NCBI RefSeq assembly: GCF_016786215.1
Contig: NZ_JADOBG010000008.1
Span: 1 to 64,000 of the forward strand
Direction: 5' to 3'
Length of the DNA: 64,000 nt
Source: Legionella bononiensis
GTDB taxonomy: Bacteria > Pseudomonadota > Gammaproteobacteria > Legionellales > Legionellaceae
The notes under the pieces were generated by a model. That model was given only the letters and a program-made list of their open reading frames with translations. It ran no database searches and was not told the DNA's origin. Below, piece after piece: positions 26,853 through 35,834 of the stretch. The stretch's first letter is position 1. Every line of letters starts with the position of its first letter. Position numbers and translations under genes: made by a program.

Positions 26853-27287
26853 TCAGGATTGAATATTTAATAAAGCATTTAATTCGATTTTATTGGACAC
26901 AATATCCCCCAGAGTAAATTGATTCAAAACAGCCATGAATGCTTTCCGAGCCTCATAGAGAATATTTTTAAGCTTGCATACAGGCGCAATACAGCAATTT
27001 GCTTTTTCCTTATTAAAGCAAGGAACCAAATCAAAATTGGATTCCAGTTGTAATATTAAAGCCCCCAGGTTAATTTTCGCAGGCTCTACCGCCAAGGTAA
27101 TTCCTCCATTTTTACCTCGAGTGGTTTTAATCAGGCCTAATTTGGATAAATTATGGATTATCTTAATCATATGATTGCCTGAGATAGTATAAGCCTCCGT
27201 AATATCTTTAATGGTACAGATGTCTTTCTTTAGGGCAATATAAATCAAGGCCCGTAAAGAGTAATCTGTGAATTGCGTTAGTTGCAT
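26853..27287 (-). CDS. nsrR: Rrf2-family NO-sensing repressor NsrR
   Basis: 144 residues, an N-terminal winged helix (about 1-65; opening QLTQFTDYSLRALIYIA is typical of NsrR), and a cluster of cysteines C90, C98/C99 and C104 (PCFNKEKANCCIAPVC) that bind an Fe-S cluster destroyed by NO. It is divergent from the globin/reductase operon, with a near-consensus NsrR operator in the shared 90-bp promoter region, so it probably represses that operon and itself. Confidence 0.9.
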   Translation of the reverse strand: MQLTQFTDYSLRALIYIALKKDICTIKDITEAYTISGNHMIKIIHNLSKLGLIKTTRGKNGGITLAVEPAKINLGALILQLESNFDLVPCFNKEKANCCIAPVCKLKNILYEARKAFMAVLNQFTLGDIVSNKIELNALLNIQS

Positions 27288-27334
27288 AGATTAATTCCCA
27301 TCATTATTGATTGACTCGCATTCGTTCTTTTTAT

Positions 27335-27357
27335 AAGATGCATTTAAAATACATCTT
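27335..27357. promoter_or_regulatory. NsrR operator
   Basis: Palindrome AAGATGCATTT-A-AAATACATCTT, one base from perfect symmetry and close to the known NsrR consensus (AAGATGCATTT-N-AAATGCATCTT). It lies 20 bp before the globin start and 47 bp before the nsrR start, between the divergent genes. Confidence 0.9.
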
Positions 27358-27377
27358 TAACTTATGGAGTTTAGATT

Positions 27378-27746
27378 ATGCCTTCATCATTATATGAACG
27401 TCTAGGTGGCCAAACGGCAGTTAATACCGCAGTGGATATTTTCTACCGAAAAGTACTCACGGATCAACGCGTCAATCATTTTTTTGACGGGGTTGATATG
27501 GAACAACAAATTAACAAACAAAAAGGTTTTTTGACCATGGTATTTGGTGGTCCAAATCATTATACCGGAAAAGGAATGAGAGAAGGTCACCGTCATTTGG
27601 TTCAAAAAGGATTAAACGACTCGCATGTGGATGCCATTATCGAGTTATTAGGGGCCACCCTTACAGAACTTGGAGTCAGTGAAAACGACATCCAGGAGGT
27701 CGCAGCAATTGCAAACAGCGTTCGCTCTGATGTGCTGGATCGTTAG
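27378..27746 (+). CDS. Group I truncated hemoglobin
   Basis: 122 residues, normal for TrHbN. B10 tyrosine in DIFYRKVL (Y23), the CD-loop FFDGVDM, GGPNHYTG and the proximal-histidine segment MREGHRHL (H71 likely). Group I globins with Tyr B10 can dioxygenate NO to nitrate. It is the first gene of an NsrR-controlled pair and is followed 2 bp later by a ferredoxin-type reductase that could re-reduce the haem, an alternative to the one-piece flavohemoglobin Hmp. Confidence 0.92.
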   Translation: MPSSLYERLGGQTAVNTAVDIFYRKVLTDQRVNHFFDGVDMEQQINKQKGFLTMVFGGPNHYTGKGMREGHRHLVQKGLNDSHVDAIIELLGATLTELGVSENDIQEVAAIANSVRSDVLDR

Positions 27747-27748
27747 AA

Positions 27749-28705
27749 ATGAATACAATAACATTTAATAATCAGCTCTATCCACTTGGTTCTGAAGAAA
27801 ACATCTTAAGTTGTCTTTTACGTCATGGTATTCAGTACCCCAATTCATGTCAGGCAGGAATTTGTCAATCCTGTCTGATTAAGGCTACGGATGGAGCAAT
27901 TAACCCATCCTGGCAGAATGGATTACCGGACACTCTGAAAAAACAAGGATATTTTCTTGCTTGCCTTGCAAAGCCTGAGTCAAATATAAATCTTGTATCA
28001 CCTGATGTGTCTGAATGTGATGTAGAAGCCGTCATTATTGGCATTGAACGGCTCAATTATAATGTGTTACAGATTAAGCTTCGAGTTGATAATCCTGGTA
28101 ATTGGCTTCCGGGCCAATATCTTAATGTAACGAATCCTGAAGAAATTACTCGAAGTTATTCCATTGCAAACATCCCCGATCAAGAGGGTTATATTGAACT
28201 GCATGTCAAGATAGTCCCAAATGGTCGTATGAGCCAATGGCTGCAAGACACGGCGAAAGCCGGTACCTCGGTAACGCTTAGAGGCCCTTTTGGAACATGC
28301 TATTATTACAATCCAGATAAATTATCATTTGATATGCTGTTGGCCGGAACAGGAACAGGATTAGCACCGCTAGTCGGCATTATTAAAGCGGCACTGAGCC
28401 AGGAACATAATGGCAGTATAACTTTAGTACACGGAGGACTTACTGATAATGACATTTATTACAACGATGAACTCGAAACTCTGGCCGCAGTATTTAAGAA
28501 TGTCCATTATAAACCCTGTGTTCTTCAAAGTCAGGGCCGTTATACTGAGTCCTCAATTGAACAGCAAATACTAAACTGCCTCAATAATCCTGCTGAATTA
28601 CGTGCCTACATTTGCGGACCTAAAGACACAACCAATAAACTCAAAACGGCTATTTTTCTTGCCGGAGTACCATCAAAATGTATTTTTAGCGATGGATTTC
28701 TATAA
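27749..28705 (+). CDS. 2Fe-2S ferredoxin/FAD/NAD(P)H reductase (NO-detoxification partner)
   Basis: 318 residues. N-terminal plant-type ferredoxin domain (1-85) with C34, C39, C42 and C72 (CQAGICQSC...CLAK). FAD-binding domain with RSYSIANIP (135-143) and a NAD(P) domain with AGTGTGLAPLVGI. The order ferredoxin-FAD-NAD matches oxygenase reductases. Located 2 bp after the truncated globin, hence translationally coupled; it most likely supplies electrons to that globin (inference). Confidence 0.9.
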   Translation: MNTITFNNQLYPLGSEENILSCLLRHGIQYPNSCQAGICQSCLIKATDGAINPSWQNGLPDTLKKQGYFLACLAKPESNINLVSPDVSECDVEAVIIGIERLNYNVLQIKLRVDNPGNWLPGQYLNVTNPEEITRSYSIANIPDQEGYIELHVKIVPNGRMSQWLQDTAKAGTSVTLRGPFGTCYYYNPDKLSFDMLLAGTGTGLAPLVGIIKAALSQEHNGSITLVHGGLTDNDIYYNDELETLAAVFKNVHYKPCVLQSQGRYTESSIEQQILNCLNNPAELRAYICGPKDTTNKLKTAIFLAGVPSKCIFSDGFL

Positions 28706-28833
28706 GAACATTCACTTGGCAGCGAGAGCATGTTGAATGACTACATCCAGTAATGGAACCAGCATATAATGTTCAAAATAGAATCAGTTTGATGCTATAA
28801 TTATAATAAGTGATTTAGAAACGGAATTTCACC

Positions 28834-29358
28834 ATGCCTAATGACAGCTCTCCTGAAAAGCCCGTGACGCCGAAAAAAGAACTGTACTGTAACATCTCGG
28901 AGCACAGTATCAATGCGATGAAATTACGAAAAATAGGCGATCCTCATTCAGATTATTCTGATGAAATTGAATTAATAGCCAAGTCCTGTGCCTGCCTCTT
29001 AAAAGAACATGGTGAAAAGCTTCAAACCGTTATTGCGCATATAGAAATGTCCTTGCATGAAAGTTACAAAGAAGAATTAAAGAAATTGGATGGTGAAATC
29101 GTTAATCTGTTTAACAGGAGAAAAAAAGCAGAACCCAGCACTCCCTATGGTGAGAAAGAAATTGTTGATTTAACGGTACAAATCAATAATCTGGAACGAC
29201 GTAAATCCGTATCCATTGCCGATTATATTGAAGCAATTGTTTGCGATACCTTAAATCAAACCATTAAGAACCATGGTGCAGAATTGGTGCAGCATTATAA
29301 TCCGGAGGAATATGAGTATCATGGGGAAATTTCATTTATCAGATCATCAGACCTCTAG
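28834..29358 (+). CDS. Unknown small helical protein
   Basis: 174 residues, not recognised. Predicted largely helical with a central charged coiled-coil-like part (HESYKEELKKLDGEIVNLF, EIVDLTVQINNLERRK). No signal peptide or membrane segment. Acidic and serine-rich at the extreme C-terminus (EYEYHGEISFIRSSDL). It precedes a putative protease gene in the same direction after 269 bp; an effector or chaperone role is only a guess. Confidence 0.55.
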   Translation: MPNDSSPEKPVTPKKELYCNISEHSINAMKLRKIGDPHSDYSDEIELIAKSCACLLKEHGEKLQTVIAHIEMSLHESYKEELKKLDGEIVNLFNRRKKAEPSTPYGEKEIVDLTVQINNLERRKSVSIADYIEAIVCDTLNQTIKNHGAELVQHYNPEEYEYHGEISFIRSSDL

Positions 29359-29627
29359 CCTTTGTATACAACCATACGCAACTTATTAGTCACCTCAATT
29401 CGTGTCAGCCTCTTCAACCTGGGTTTTATAATAGGAGTTCTAACAGTGGCTTATACATGCCCTGCCTCGATATGAAGTTAATATAACTGTCTTAAATAGT
29501 TCAAGGTACTTCGCTTTAATTAAACCGCAATACCTGATCAATTTCGAGCCCCCATGACTTGTTAAAGGTTCCTTAAGGTTGATCGATTATACTGATATTG
29601 AGCATCTTGTTTAATAAAGGAGCTACA
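29359..29627. other. Leader region of the putative CE-protease gene
   Basis: 269 bp, AT-rich. Contains the PmrA-like site listed separately, followed by a -10-like TTATACTGATA. A ribosome site AAGGAG lies at 29617-29622. No gene seen. Confidence 0.5.
29562..29583 (+). promoter_or_regulatory. PmrA-box-like tandem site before the CE-protease gene
   Basis: TTAAAGGTTCC followed by TTAAGGTTGAT, that is TTAA-N7-TTAAGGTTGAT, ending 44 bp before the ATG at 29628. The second half-site is identical to the one before the patatin gene at 13845-13855. Confidence 0.55.
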
Positions 29628-30620
29628 ATGGCTTTAGATGGGCGTTATGGACCGAGTGATTTACGAAGCGTCCTAATGGTTAATTTTACACCGCAAGCTA
29701 ACAGGCCAACTTTAGGTGGTATCCTTGCGCCAGGCTATTACAGTAATGCTCATGCGTTAGTATTAGATGCAGCTACCGACACGGTTAATCCAAGAGCGCA
29801 AAAATTGCAAACCATTAAAGAAGCTTTTGAACCGCTTAGGAACATTTCGGAAGCAGATAAAGAGAAAAAAATAATTATACCCGTTACTGAAGAACAAAAA
29901 ATACTAGGTCTATTCCCTCGCAATCATTGGGTCACTTTACATTATGATCCTCAAACAAACAAAGCAACGTTACTTGATTCAAGACCATGGATATTATCTT
30001 TTTTATATCCAAGATCAGCAATGAAAGAATCATTGATTGATGGCTTAAGTACAATCTATGGAGTAGAAACCGCCAGAGAGACACAATTTGAAATACGGTA
30101 TCAAGGCGTTCAGAACAATGACACCTACTGCGGCGCGTGGACGAGTAGAAATATCATGGATCTTGCTGGTGCCAATCCACAGGGAACCTGCACCTCTATT
30201 GATCAACAAACAGTTGCTTATACAGACAAGCATGAACAAAATATTATTGAATACAACAGAGAGCTTGTAGAAAAAGGAACCTCAGATATTAATATACATT
30301 CGCTACCATCGAAGCCCAACCTATGGCAAAGATTTTTAAATTTCGTTGGTCTCAATAATTCCAATGAAGCGAATATTAGTTCTGAAATTCCCCAACCTGA
30401 ATTGATGAGTTGGAATAAAGCAACCCAGCAATTCAATGCCCATCCAACCCATTCGACGTGCTCGTCTGCACAAAAAGCAGATGACTGGGAAATGGTGGAT
30501 GATGACATTGAACAACAAAATACGACTTCTCAAGTCCAAGATTTATCGGCTTTACCTGATACTGAACTGGAACATGATGAGAGCCACTTAGAAACAAACA
30601 CTACGTCATTCCATACTTGA
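29628..30620 (+). CDS. Putative CE-clan (Ulp1/YopJ-like) cysteine protease, candidate effector
   Basis: 330 residues from the ATG with AAGGAG 5 bp upstream; an upstream start at 29598 lacks one. The catalytic order His-Asp-Gln-Cys is visible: RNHWVTLHYD (H100), TLLDSRPW (D117) and QGVQNNDTYCGAWTS (Q162, C168 followed by Gly), matching the CE-clan pattern HW...D...Q...C-G. Legionella uses CE-clan proteins as ubiquitin/SUMO-like proteases or acetyltransferases in host cells. Residues after 200 are low-complexity, rich in Ser, Gln and acidic residues, and end HLETNTTSFHT. No signal peptide. The function is an inference from motif order. Confidence 0.65.
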   Translation: MALDGRYGPSDLRSVLMVNFTPQANRPTLGGILAPGYYSNAHALVLDAATDTVNPRAQKLQTIKEAFEPLRNISEADKEKKIIIPVTEEQKILGLFPRNHWVTLHYDPQTNKATLLDSRPWILSFLYPRSAMKESLIDGLSTIYGVETARETQFEIRYQGVQNNDTYCGAWTSRNIMDLAGANPQGTCTSIDQQTVAYTDKHEQNIIEYNRELVEKGTSDINIHSLPSKPNLWQRFLNFVGLNNSNEANISSEIPQPELMSWNKATQQFNAHPTHSTCSSAQKADDWEMVDDDIEQQNTTSQVQDLSALPDTELEHDESHLETNTTSFHT

Positions 30621-30798
30621 CCACGTCTGACCATTCATAAACCACTTTGTTCATAGCAATAAAATGCTTTCAGATACTGTCGCCATGTCATAAGCATATT
30701 AAAGAACGTGAGTAATACAATATAGTTACGAACGCTTACCTGAACCTGTATTCTATTCTGCTCTTCATTAGCACCATGTGTAAGACCTAATCAATCCA

Positions 30799-31205
30799 TT
30801 AACCTGCTGAATTTATAAGAAGACTAAGAGTCTATTCACAGAGATATCCACAGAAAATGTGGATAAGTAATCAAACCGAAAGCACCCAATAATTGAAGAA
30901 TGAACCATATACATTAAGGGATTACCAATAAAATTGATATTTAATTTAAGATAATAGGCAAGGTAATCAGAAAAAATATCCACAAGAAGAGATCAACGGA
31001 TTTGGATATTCAGTGTACCATGGTAACAACAAAAATATTAAAAAAACAGTCTTGACTGGCATTATTTTTCTAATTTTTATTTAATAGTAAAAACTGATTT
31101 GAATTACTGCGACAGGACCTACCCTATGCCCCTGTTTCCTATGTATGATTAATAATAACCGGTAACTCGGTCCAGCGAGTGGTATAGCAAAGTGAGTGCG
31201 TTTGA
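30799..31205 (+). repeat. Direct repeat copy A (~407 bp) with DnaA-box-like hairpin
   Basis: About 90 per cent similar to 34230-34635 in the same orientation. It includes TATCCACA-(5 nt)-TGTGGATA (30845-30865), whose right side with the next A reads TGTGGATAA, the complement of a perfect DnaA box TTATCCACA, and a further TATCCACA near 30977. It ends in a umuC 3' fragment. Confidence 0.85.
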
Positions 31206-31206
31206 T
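31139..31206 (-). pseudogene. umuC 3'-end remnant
   Basis: Translation on the minus strand gives SLCYTTRWTELPVIINHT followed by TAG, matching the C-terminus of the intact UmuC ([18 protein letters not shown]). Only about 20 codons remain. It indicates that a second umuC or a duplicated umuC end once lay here. Confidence 0.8.
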
Positions 31207-31343
31207 TGTTCTGGATTTATGAAATACCTGATTCCCAGATCCTGAAAATTCATTGATTGGAATATTGTATAACTTACTAATATACTTATATTTTACAGAT
31301 CGTTAGTCAGAATAATGGTAATTAGATTATTTTTTAGATAATT

Positions 31344-31362
31344 AATTGGATTAAATCCAATT
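31344..31362. promoter_or_regulatory. Perfect 19-bp palindrome before the GGDEF gene
   Basis: AATTGGATT-A-AATCCAATT, 38 bp upstream of the diguanylate cyclase start: a good candidate operator. Regulator unknown. Confidence 0.5.
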
Positions 31363-31400
31363 TTGCTTAAATTAAAACGGTAATTTCTAAAGAGATTTGA

Positions 31401-32921
31401 ATGACTAATGAAAGACCTAAATTCGAAAAAAAAATGATGCAAAGTATTCGTGCTGATCGAATAATGTTACTCAACGAGAATTTACTCTTTAGCATTCCAG
31501 CGAATTTTATTTGTTTTTTAATTGTTTTTATTGGTCTCTATCCTGAAGTAAACCACACATACCTTTTTATATGGTTTATAACCGCAGTCTTTACTTGTGT
31601 TTTGCATGGCGTTGTATATATCGTTAATCGAATCCATTCCTTTCCAACAAATGGCTATTTAAAATTCTTGATTGGACTGGCCATTCTATATGGCGCTCTT
31701 TGGGGAGTTGCCGGTTCAATACTCATACCCCAAAACAATCTGTTGTATCAAATGCTTGTCATCATTATTAGTATAGGTGTTGCATCGGGTGGACTGCATA
31801 CTCTTCAGCCGAATATGACTGCAAGTATCTTATTTTTAAATTTAATCATTCTACCGATAAGTTTCTGGCTATTCTTACAAAATACACCAACTTATTTTTT
31901 ACTTGGAATCGCCATACTGATTTATTTATGCTTTGTATTAATGGTCTCATGGATGGGGAATAAACTCCTGAATACCAATATTAGATTACGTTACGAAAAT
32001 TTGGATTTAATCAATAGATTAATCAGCAACAATGCAATTTTGGAGGAAAGTGAGTCTCGCTTTCGCTCTGCATTTAATTTTGCGGCGATTGGCATGGCAT
32101 TACTTTCTTTAGAGGGTAAATGGTTAAAGGTAAATCAATCCCTTTGCCAAATTGTTGGTTACACTGAAGAAGAATTATTAAAAATCGATTTTCAAACCAT
32201 CACGCATCCTGACGATTTAGAACTGGATTTAAATTATGTTCATCAATTACTAACTGGTGAAATCAGTTCCTACAGCATGGAAAAACGCTATATCAAAAAA
32301 GATGGTAGTGTCATATGGATTTTACTGAGCGGGTCCTTAATACGAAACCATGAGAACAAACCGCTCTATTTTATTGCGCTAATTCAAAATATTGATGCTC
32401 AAAAACAAGCAGAACAAGAACTAAAATACATTGCATATCATGACGTTTTGACGGGATTAGCCAATAGAAAACAGCTGGATGCCTCATTTAAACTTGCCAT
32501 ATCTTATGCAAAACGACACAAAAATCAAATAGCTGTTTTGTTCATGGACTTAGATCATTTTAAAGAAATTAATGATACCTTCGGGCATGATATAGGCGAT
32601 CTCGTGCTTATAGAGATAGGACTTCGATTAAAAAAAACCATACGCTCAACAGATATTCTTATCCGACAAGGTGGGGATGAATTTATAATCGCTCTCACTG
32701 ACATTTCTGATGTCTCTCAAATTGAGATGGTAGCTACAAAAATTCTAGCGACCATAGCAAGACCAATAAAAATAAAGCGCCATCAATTTGTAATTACAGT
32801 GAGTATTGGTATCAGCATTTATCCTAAAGATGGACAAGACTTCAATACACTTATCAAGCAAGCAGATAAAGCACTCTATATCGTTAAATCAGAAGGAAGG
32901 AATAACTTTAGATACTTTTAA
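31401..32921 (+). CDS. Membrane PAS-GGDEF diguanylate cyclase
   Basis: 506 residues. Five to six membrane segments in 30-185 (e.g. ANFICFLIVFIGLY, LIYLCFVLMVSWMG), a PAS domain (about 215-340, with VNQSLCQIVGYTEEEL and the PAC-like KDGSVIWILLSGSLI), then the GGDEF domain (345-506). The active site is RQGGDEFIIAL (GGDEF 424-428), and the inhibitory I-site RSTD (415-418) lies five residues before it, so an active, product-inhibited c-di-GMP synthase is expected. No EAL domain. Start supported by AAGAGA. Confidence 0.93.
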   Translation: MTNERPKFEKKMMQSIRADRIMLLNENLLFSIPANFICFLIVFIGLYPEVNHTYLFIWFITAVFTCVLHGVVYIVNRIHSFPTNGYLKFLIGLAILYGALWGVAGSILIPQNNLLYQMLVIIISIGVASGGLHTLQPNMTASILFLNLIILPISFWLFLQNTPTYFLLGIAILIYLCFVLMVSWMGNKLLNTNIRLRYENLDLINRLISNNAILEESESRFRSAFNFAAIGMALLSLEGKWLKVNQSLCQIVGYTEEELLKIDFQTITHPDDLELDLNYVHQLLTGEISSYSMEKRYIKKDGSVIWILLSGSLIRNHENKPLYFIALIQNIDAQKQAEQELKYIAYHDVLTGLANRKQLDASFKLAISYAKRHKNQIAVLFMDLDHFKEINDTFGHDIGDLVLIEIGLRLKKTIRSTDILIRQGGDEFIIALTDISDVSQIEMVATKILATIARPIKIKRHQFVITVSIGISIYPKDGQDFNTLIKQADKALYIVKSEGRNNFRYF

Positions 32922-33044
32922 TTAACTAAAAATTACAGCGGCTTATTGATTAATGACTCGCTTTAATAACACATCTGTTTTACAAAAATAAATTTATAAA
33001 TAATAATGCTTTTTTTTCTCGCCCTTAAACCCAAGAGTTTTACT

Positions 33045-34079
33045 ATGTTTGAAAAAAATAAGAGTGATTTACATTGTCATTTGAATGGCAGTTTCAGTCT
33101 CGAGTTTCTTAAAAGAACCGCCGAAAAGAATAATTGTATAGAAACTTATAATGAGTATGAGCAATTAAGGCAAAACTATCTAGACCTGACACAAGAACAG
33201 CCAACAGACGGGTTTCCCAAAAAACTGATTGATATGATCTGGGGATTATTCGGATTAATTCATAAAATAGTACAAAATTTAGATGACATCATACAAGGTA
33301 CAATTGATGTAGTGCATCACTCAGAAGCCAAATATCTTGAAATTCGAACCACCCCAAAAGCGATTAACGGTAAATCAAGAAATGACTATATTGACGCTTT
33401 TGAGGAAGGACTTAGCTCTGCAATGCTCCAAAATGATAAAAAATCTGCTTATGGCTTATTAAGTCTCGATCGAACAATCCACACTATTGAGGATGCTTCG
33501 GATTTTCTTCAACGCGTTTTAAATAGCCCCAACAAAGTTTTAGTAGGTATTGATATTAGTGGCAATCCTCTCGGTAAAAGAACGCTTACGGGCCAAGATT
33601 TAGCTAAAGTAGTGACCATGGCTTTAGAAAATAAAGTCAGTATTGCTATTCATATGGGAGAGAGCGATACAGACATTGAAAAGCAAGATACGGATGCCGT
33701 TTTGGATGCATTGGAGCATTGGCATAAAGAACATTTAGACGATGTAAATGCATCTTTTTCAGGAAAAATAAGATTAGGGCATTGCATTTATTTAACTGAC
33801 CAACAGAAAGATAGAATTCGCACTCTGGCATTACCTATAGAAATATGCCCGACTTGCCATAAAAAACTCAATTGGCATTTGGAGGATATGGAACACCCTG
33901 TGGCCTCTGTTTACTCTGATGTATCTGAGAATTTAATTGTAGGAACCGATGATGATGCCATTTTTGGTGGGCGTATGAATAATGAATTTAATCAATTTAT
34001 ACGTTTTTTCTCGAATAAAACAAATTTATCCCGGAAGGAAATTAAAGAACATCAATCGATGTTTCGATTTGGGAGTTAA
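33045..34079 (+). CDS. Adenosine deaminase family protein
   Basis: 344 residues from ATG 33045; an upstream frame from 33006 adds 13 residues without support. Zinc-deaminase motifs: DLHCHLNGSF (H10, H12), SIAIHMGES (metal His and catalytic Glu region), RLGHCIYL, and VGTDDDAIFGG (the metal-binding Asp pair). The usual TDDP is TDDDA here. Family members deaminate adenosine, adenine or related compounds; substrate uncertain. Ends near a strong hairpin. Confidence 0.85.
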   Translation: MFEKNKSDLHCHLNGSFSLEFLKRTAEKNNCIETYNEYEQLRQNYLDLTQEQPTDGFPKKLIDMIWGLFGLIHKIVQNLDDIIQGTIDVVHHSEAKYLEIRTTPKAINGKSRNDYIDAFEEGLSSAMLQNDKKSAYGLLSLDRTIHTIEDASDFLQRVLNSPNKVLVGIDISGNPLGKRTLTGQDLAKVVTMALENKVSIAIHMGESDTDIEKQDTDAVLDALEHWHKEHLDDVNASFSGKIRLGHCIYLTDQQKDRIRTLALPIEICPTCHKKLNWHLEDMEHPVASVYSDVSENLIVGTDDDAIFGGRMNNEFNQFIRFFSNKTNLSRKEIKEHQSMFRFGS

Positions 34080-34568
34080 ACGTTACAATTGTTAATCCTG
34101 CTTTTATCAATGACGTTCACGTCCGCCATACCCCGTCTCAATAAACCATGCCTTCTTTCCAAACAAGAAGGCCATTAATTTTAATTGTTCTCCCCAATCT
34201 ACGGCTTTGTATAACTACCAATCATCCAATTAACCTACTGAATTTATAAGAAGACTAAGAGTCTATTCACAGAGATATCCACAGAAAATGTGGATAAGTA
34301 ATCAAACCGAAAGCACCCAATAATTGAAGAATGATCCATATACAGTAAGGGATTACCAACAAAATTGATTTTTAATTTAAGATAATAGTCAAGGGAGTCA
34401 GAAAAAATATCCACAAGAAGAGAACAACTGATTTGGATATTCAGCGTACCATGGTAACAACAAAAATATTAAAAAAACAGTCTTGACTGGCATTATTTTT
34501 CTAATTTTTTTTAATAATAAAAACTTATTTTAATCACTGCGACAAGACCTACCCTATGCCCCTATTTT
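34080..34568. other. 489-bp intergenic region with terminator and repeat B
   Basis: Holds a terminator at 34150-34172 and most of the 406-bp direct repeat (34230-34635), which continues into the umuC 3' end. No gene of its own is seen. Confidence 0.6.
34150..34172 (+). terminator. Hairpin after the deaminase gene
   Basis: GCCTTCTT (34150-34157) and AAGAAGGC (34165-34172) pair perfectly around a 7-nt loop, followed by CATTAATTTTAATTG. A reasonable intrinsic terminator. Confidence 0.7.
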
Positions 34569-34635
34569 TTAAGTACGATTAGTAACAACCGGTAATTCGT
34601 TCCAGCGAGTGGTATAGCAAGGTGAGCGCATTTGA
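34230..34635 (+). repeat. Direct repeat copy B (~406 bp) overlapping umuC 3' end
   Basis: Matches 30799-31205 with a one-base net indel and scattered substitutions. The hairpin TATCCACA-(5 nt)-TGTGGATA is at 34276-34296 and a further TATCCACA at 34408-34415. This copy is joined to the intact umuC, so it is the probable source of copy A. Confidence 0.85.
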
Positions 34636-35834
34636 GCACGCATTGCCCAAGGTTTAGAATATCCTTCAGCTGCCAGCTTAATGGTATGACTCCCAAAACG
34701 AGAATTGATGGTATCAAATAGCGACATTAAAATGTCTTTTTTAATCAGTGTTTCATCACTGGGTTGATGAAATAAATCCCGCTGTATCGCTGATTTATCC
34801 ACTAAATCCTCAAGCATCACCCCTACTTTCTTATAATGAATTCCTGATTTAAACAGTTTTTTCAAACAGAGTTTCGCAATTTTTGTAATAACTCGGGTGT
34901 CATCTGTGGGATTAACCAGACGACATTCCATGCTATTAGAGTACTGATCCAAATCCTGACGAAACGGATTCCCACGAATAAATACATACAAACGCTGCGC
35001 AACCAGATTTTGATGGCGCGCTTTCTCACAGGCTCTGGCACAATGACTGCTGATGGCTTGAGCCAAAGAAGCAAATTGAGTTTGCATCTCACCAAAACTT
35101 TTGGATGACATAATGCTTTGTTTGGGTTCACTGAGTTCCAATCCACCGCACGGTATTCCCTGCAATTCCATTACCGTGCGCATGAGTACTACATTATATT
35201 GTTTCTTAATGAGATGAGCGTTTAATTGTGCTAAATCCAAGGCAGTATAAATGCCCTTATTCATTAATTTTTTTTGCCACTGCCTCCCAACCCCCCAAAC
35301 ATCGCCCACACTGATTTTCCCCAACCAATGCCGTTGCTCACTGACATTAAACACTGGAATTTTTAACTCTTTTTTACAGATATGGTTAGCAATCTTGGCC
35401 AGGGTTTTCGTAGGCCCAATGCCAATGGATGTGGGAATACCGGTCGATTTTAAAATGGTCTTTTGTAATTGAATACAAAAGGAGTCATGCATTGCAGATG
35501 GCATGGTACTTAAATCAATAAATGCTTCATCAATGGAGTAAATCTCAACCTCAGGCCATGCTGATTCAATCACGGACATAACACGCTGAGATAAATCGCC
35601 ATATAATGTATAGTTTGATGAAAAAACCTGGATGCCATGCTGCTTGCTCAATGCTTTAATTTTAAAAAATGGCTCACCCATCGCAATGCCAAGTGCCTTG
35701 GCTTCATTAGAACGAGCAATAACACAACCGTCATTATTGGATAAAACAACGATGGGTTTATCTCGTAAATCAGGCCGAAACAAACGTTCACAGGAAGCAT
35801 AAAAATTATTGCAATCAATTAGAGCAAACATCAT
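34569..35834 (-). CDS. umuC: DNA polymerase V catalytic subunit UmuC
   Basis: 421 residues from the ATG that overlaps the umuD stop by one base (TGATG). Y-family polymerase motifs: [17 protein letters not shown] (D7), [18 protein letters not shown], and [11 protein letters not shown] with catalytic D102/E103. The little-finger domain and C-terminus (ending [13 protein letters not shown]) are complete. With UmuD it performs error-prone translesion synthesis. An in-frame ORF start at 35873 adds 13 residues inside umuD and is unlikely. Confidence 0.95.
   Translation of the reverse strand: MMFALIDCNNFYASCERLFRPDLRDKPIVVLSNNDGCVIARSNEAKALGIAMGEPFFKIKALSKQHGIQVFSSNYTLYGDLSQRVMSVIESAWPEVEIYSIDEAFIDLSTMPSAMHDSFCIQLQKTILKSTGIPTSIGIGPTKTLAKIANHICKKELKIPVFNVSEQRHWLGKISVGDVWGVGRQWQKKLMNKGIYTALDLAQLNAHLIKKQYNVVLMRTVMELQGIPCGGLELSEPKQSIMSSKSFGEMQTQFASLAQAISSHCARACEKARHQNLVAQRLYVFIRGNPFRQDLDQYSNSMECRLVNPTDDTRVITKIAKLCLKKLFKSGIHYKKVGVMLEDLVDKSAIQRDLFHQPSDETLIKKDILMSLFDTINSRFGSHTIKLAAEGYSKPWAMRAQMRSPCYTTRWNELPVVTNRT

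Larger units (their letters stand above)
30621..31400. other. 780-bp intergenic region with repeat A
   Basis: Begins with unremarkable AT-rich DNA. From 30799 it contains the 407-bp direct repeat shared with 34230-34635, then a umuC 3' remnant, and the GGDEF promoter zone. No intact gene is seen. Confidence 0.6.

Noticed and set aside
34230..34635. Chromosomal origin of replication
   Set aside because: Only two or three DnaA-box-like sites, no dnaA/dnaN or parAB/rep genes nearby, and the block is a partial duplication linked to umuC.
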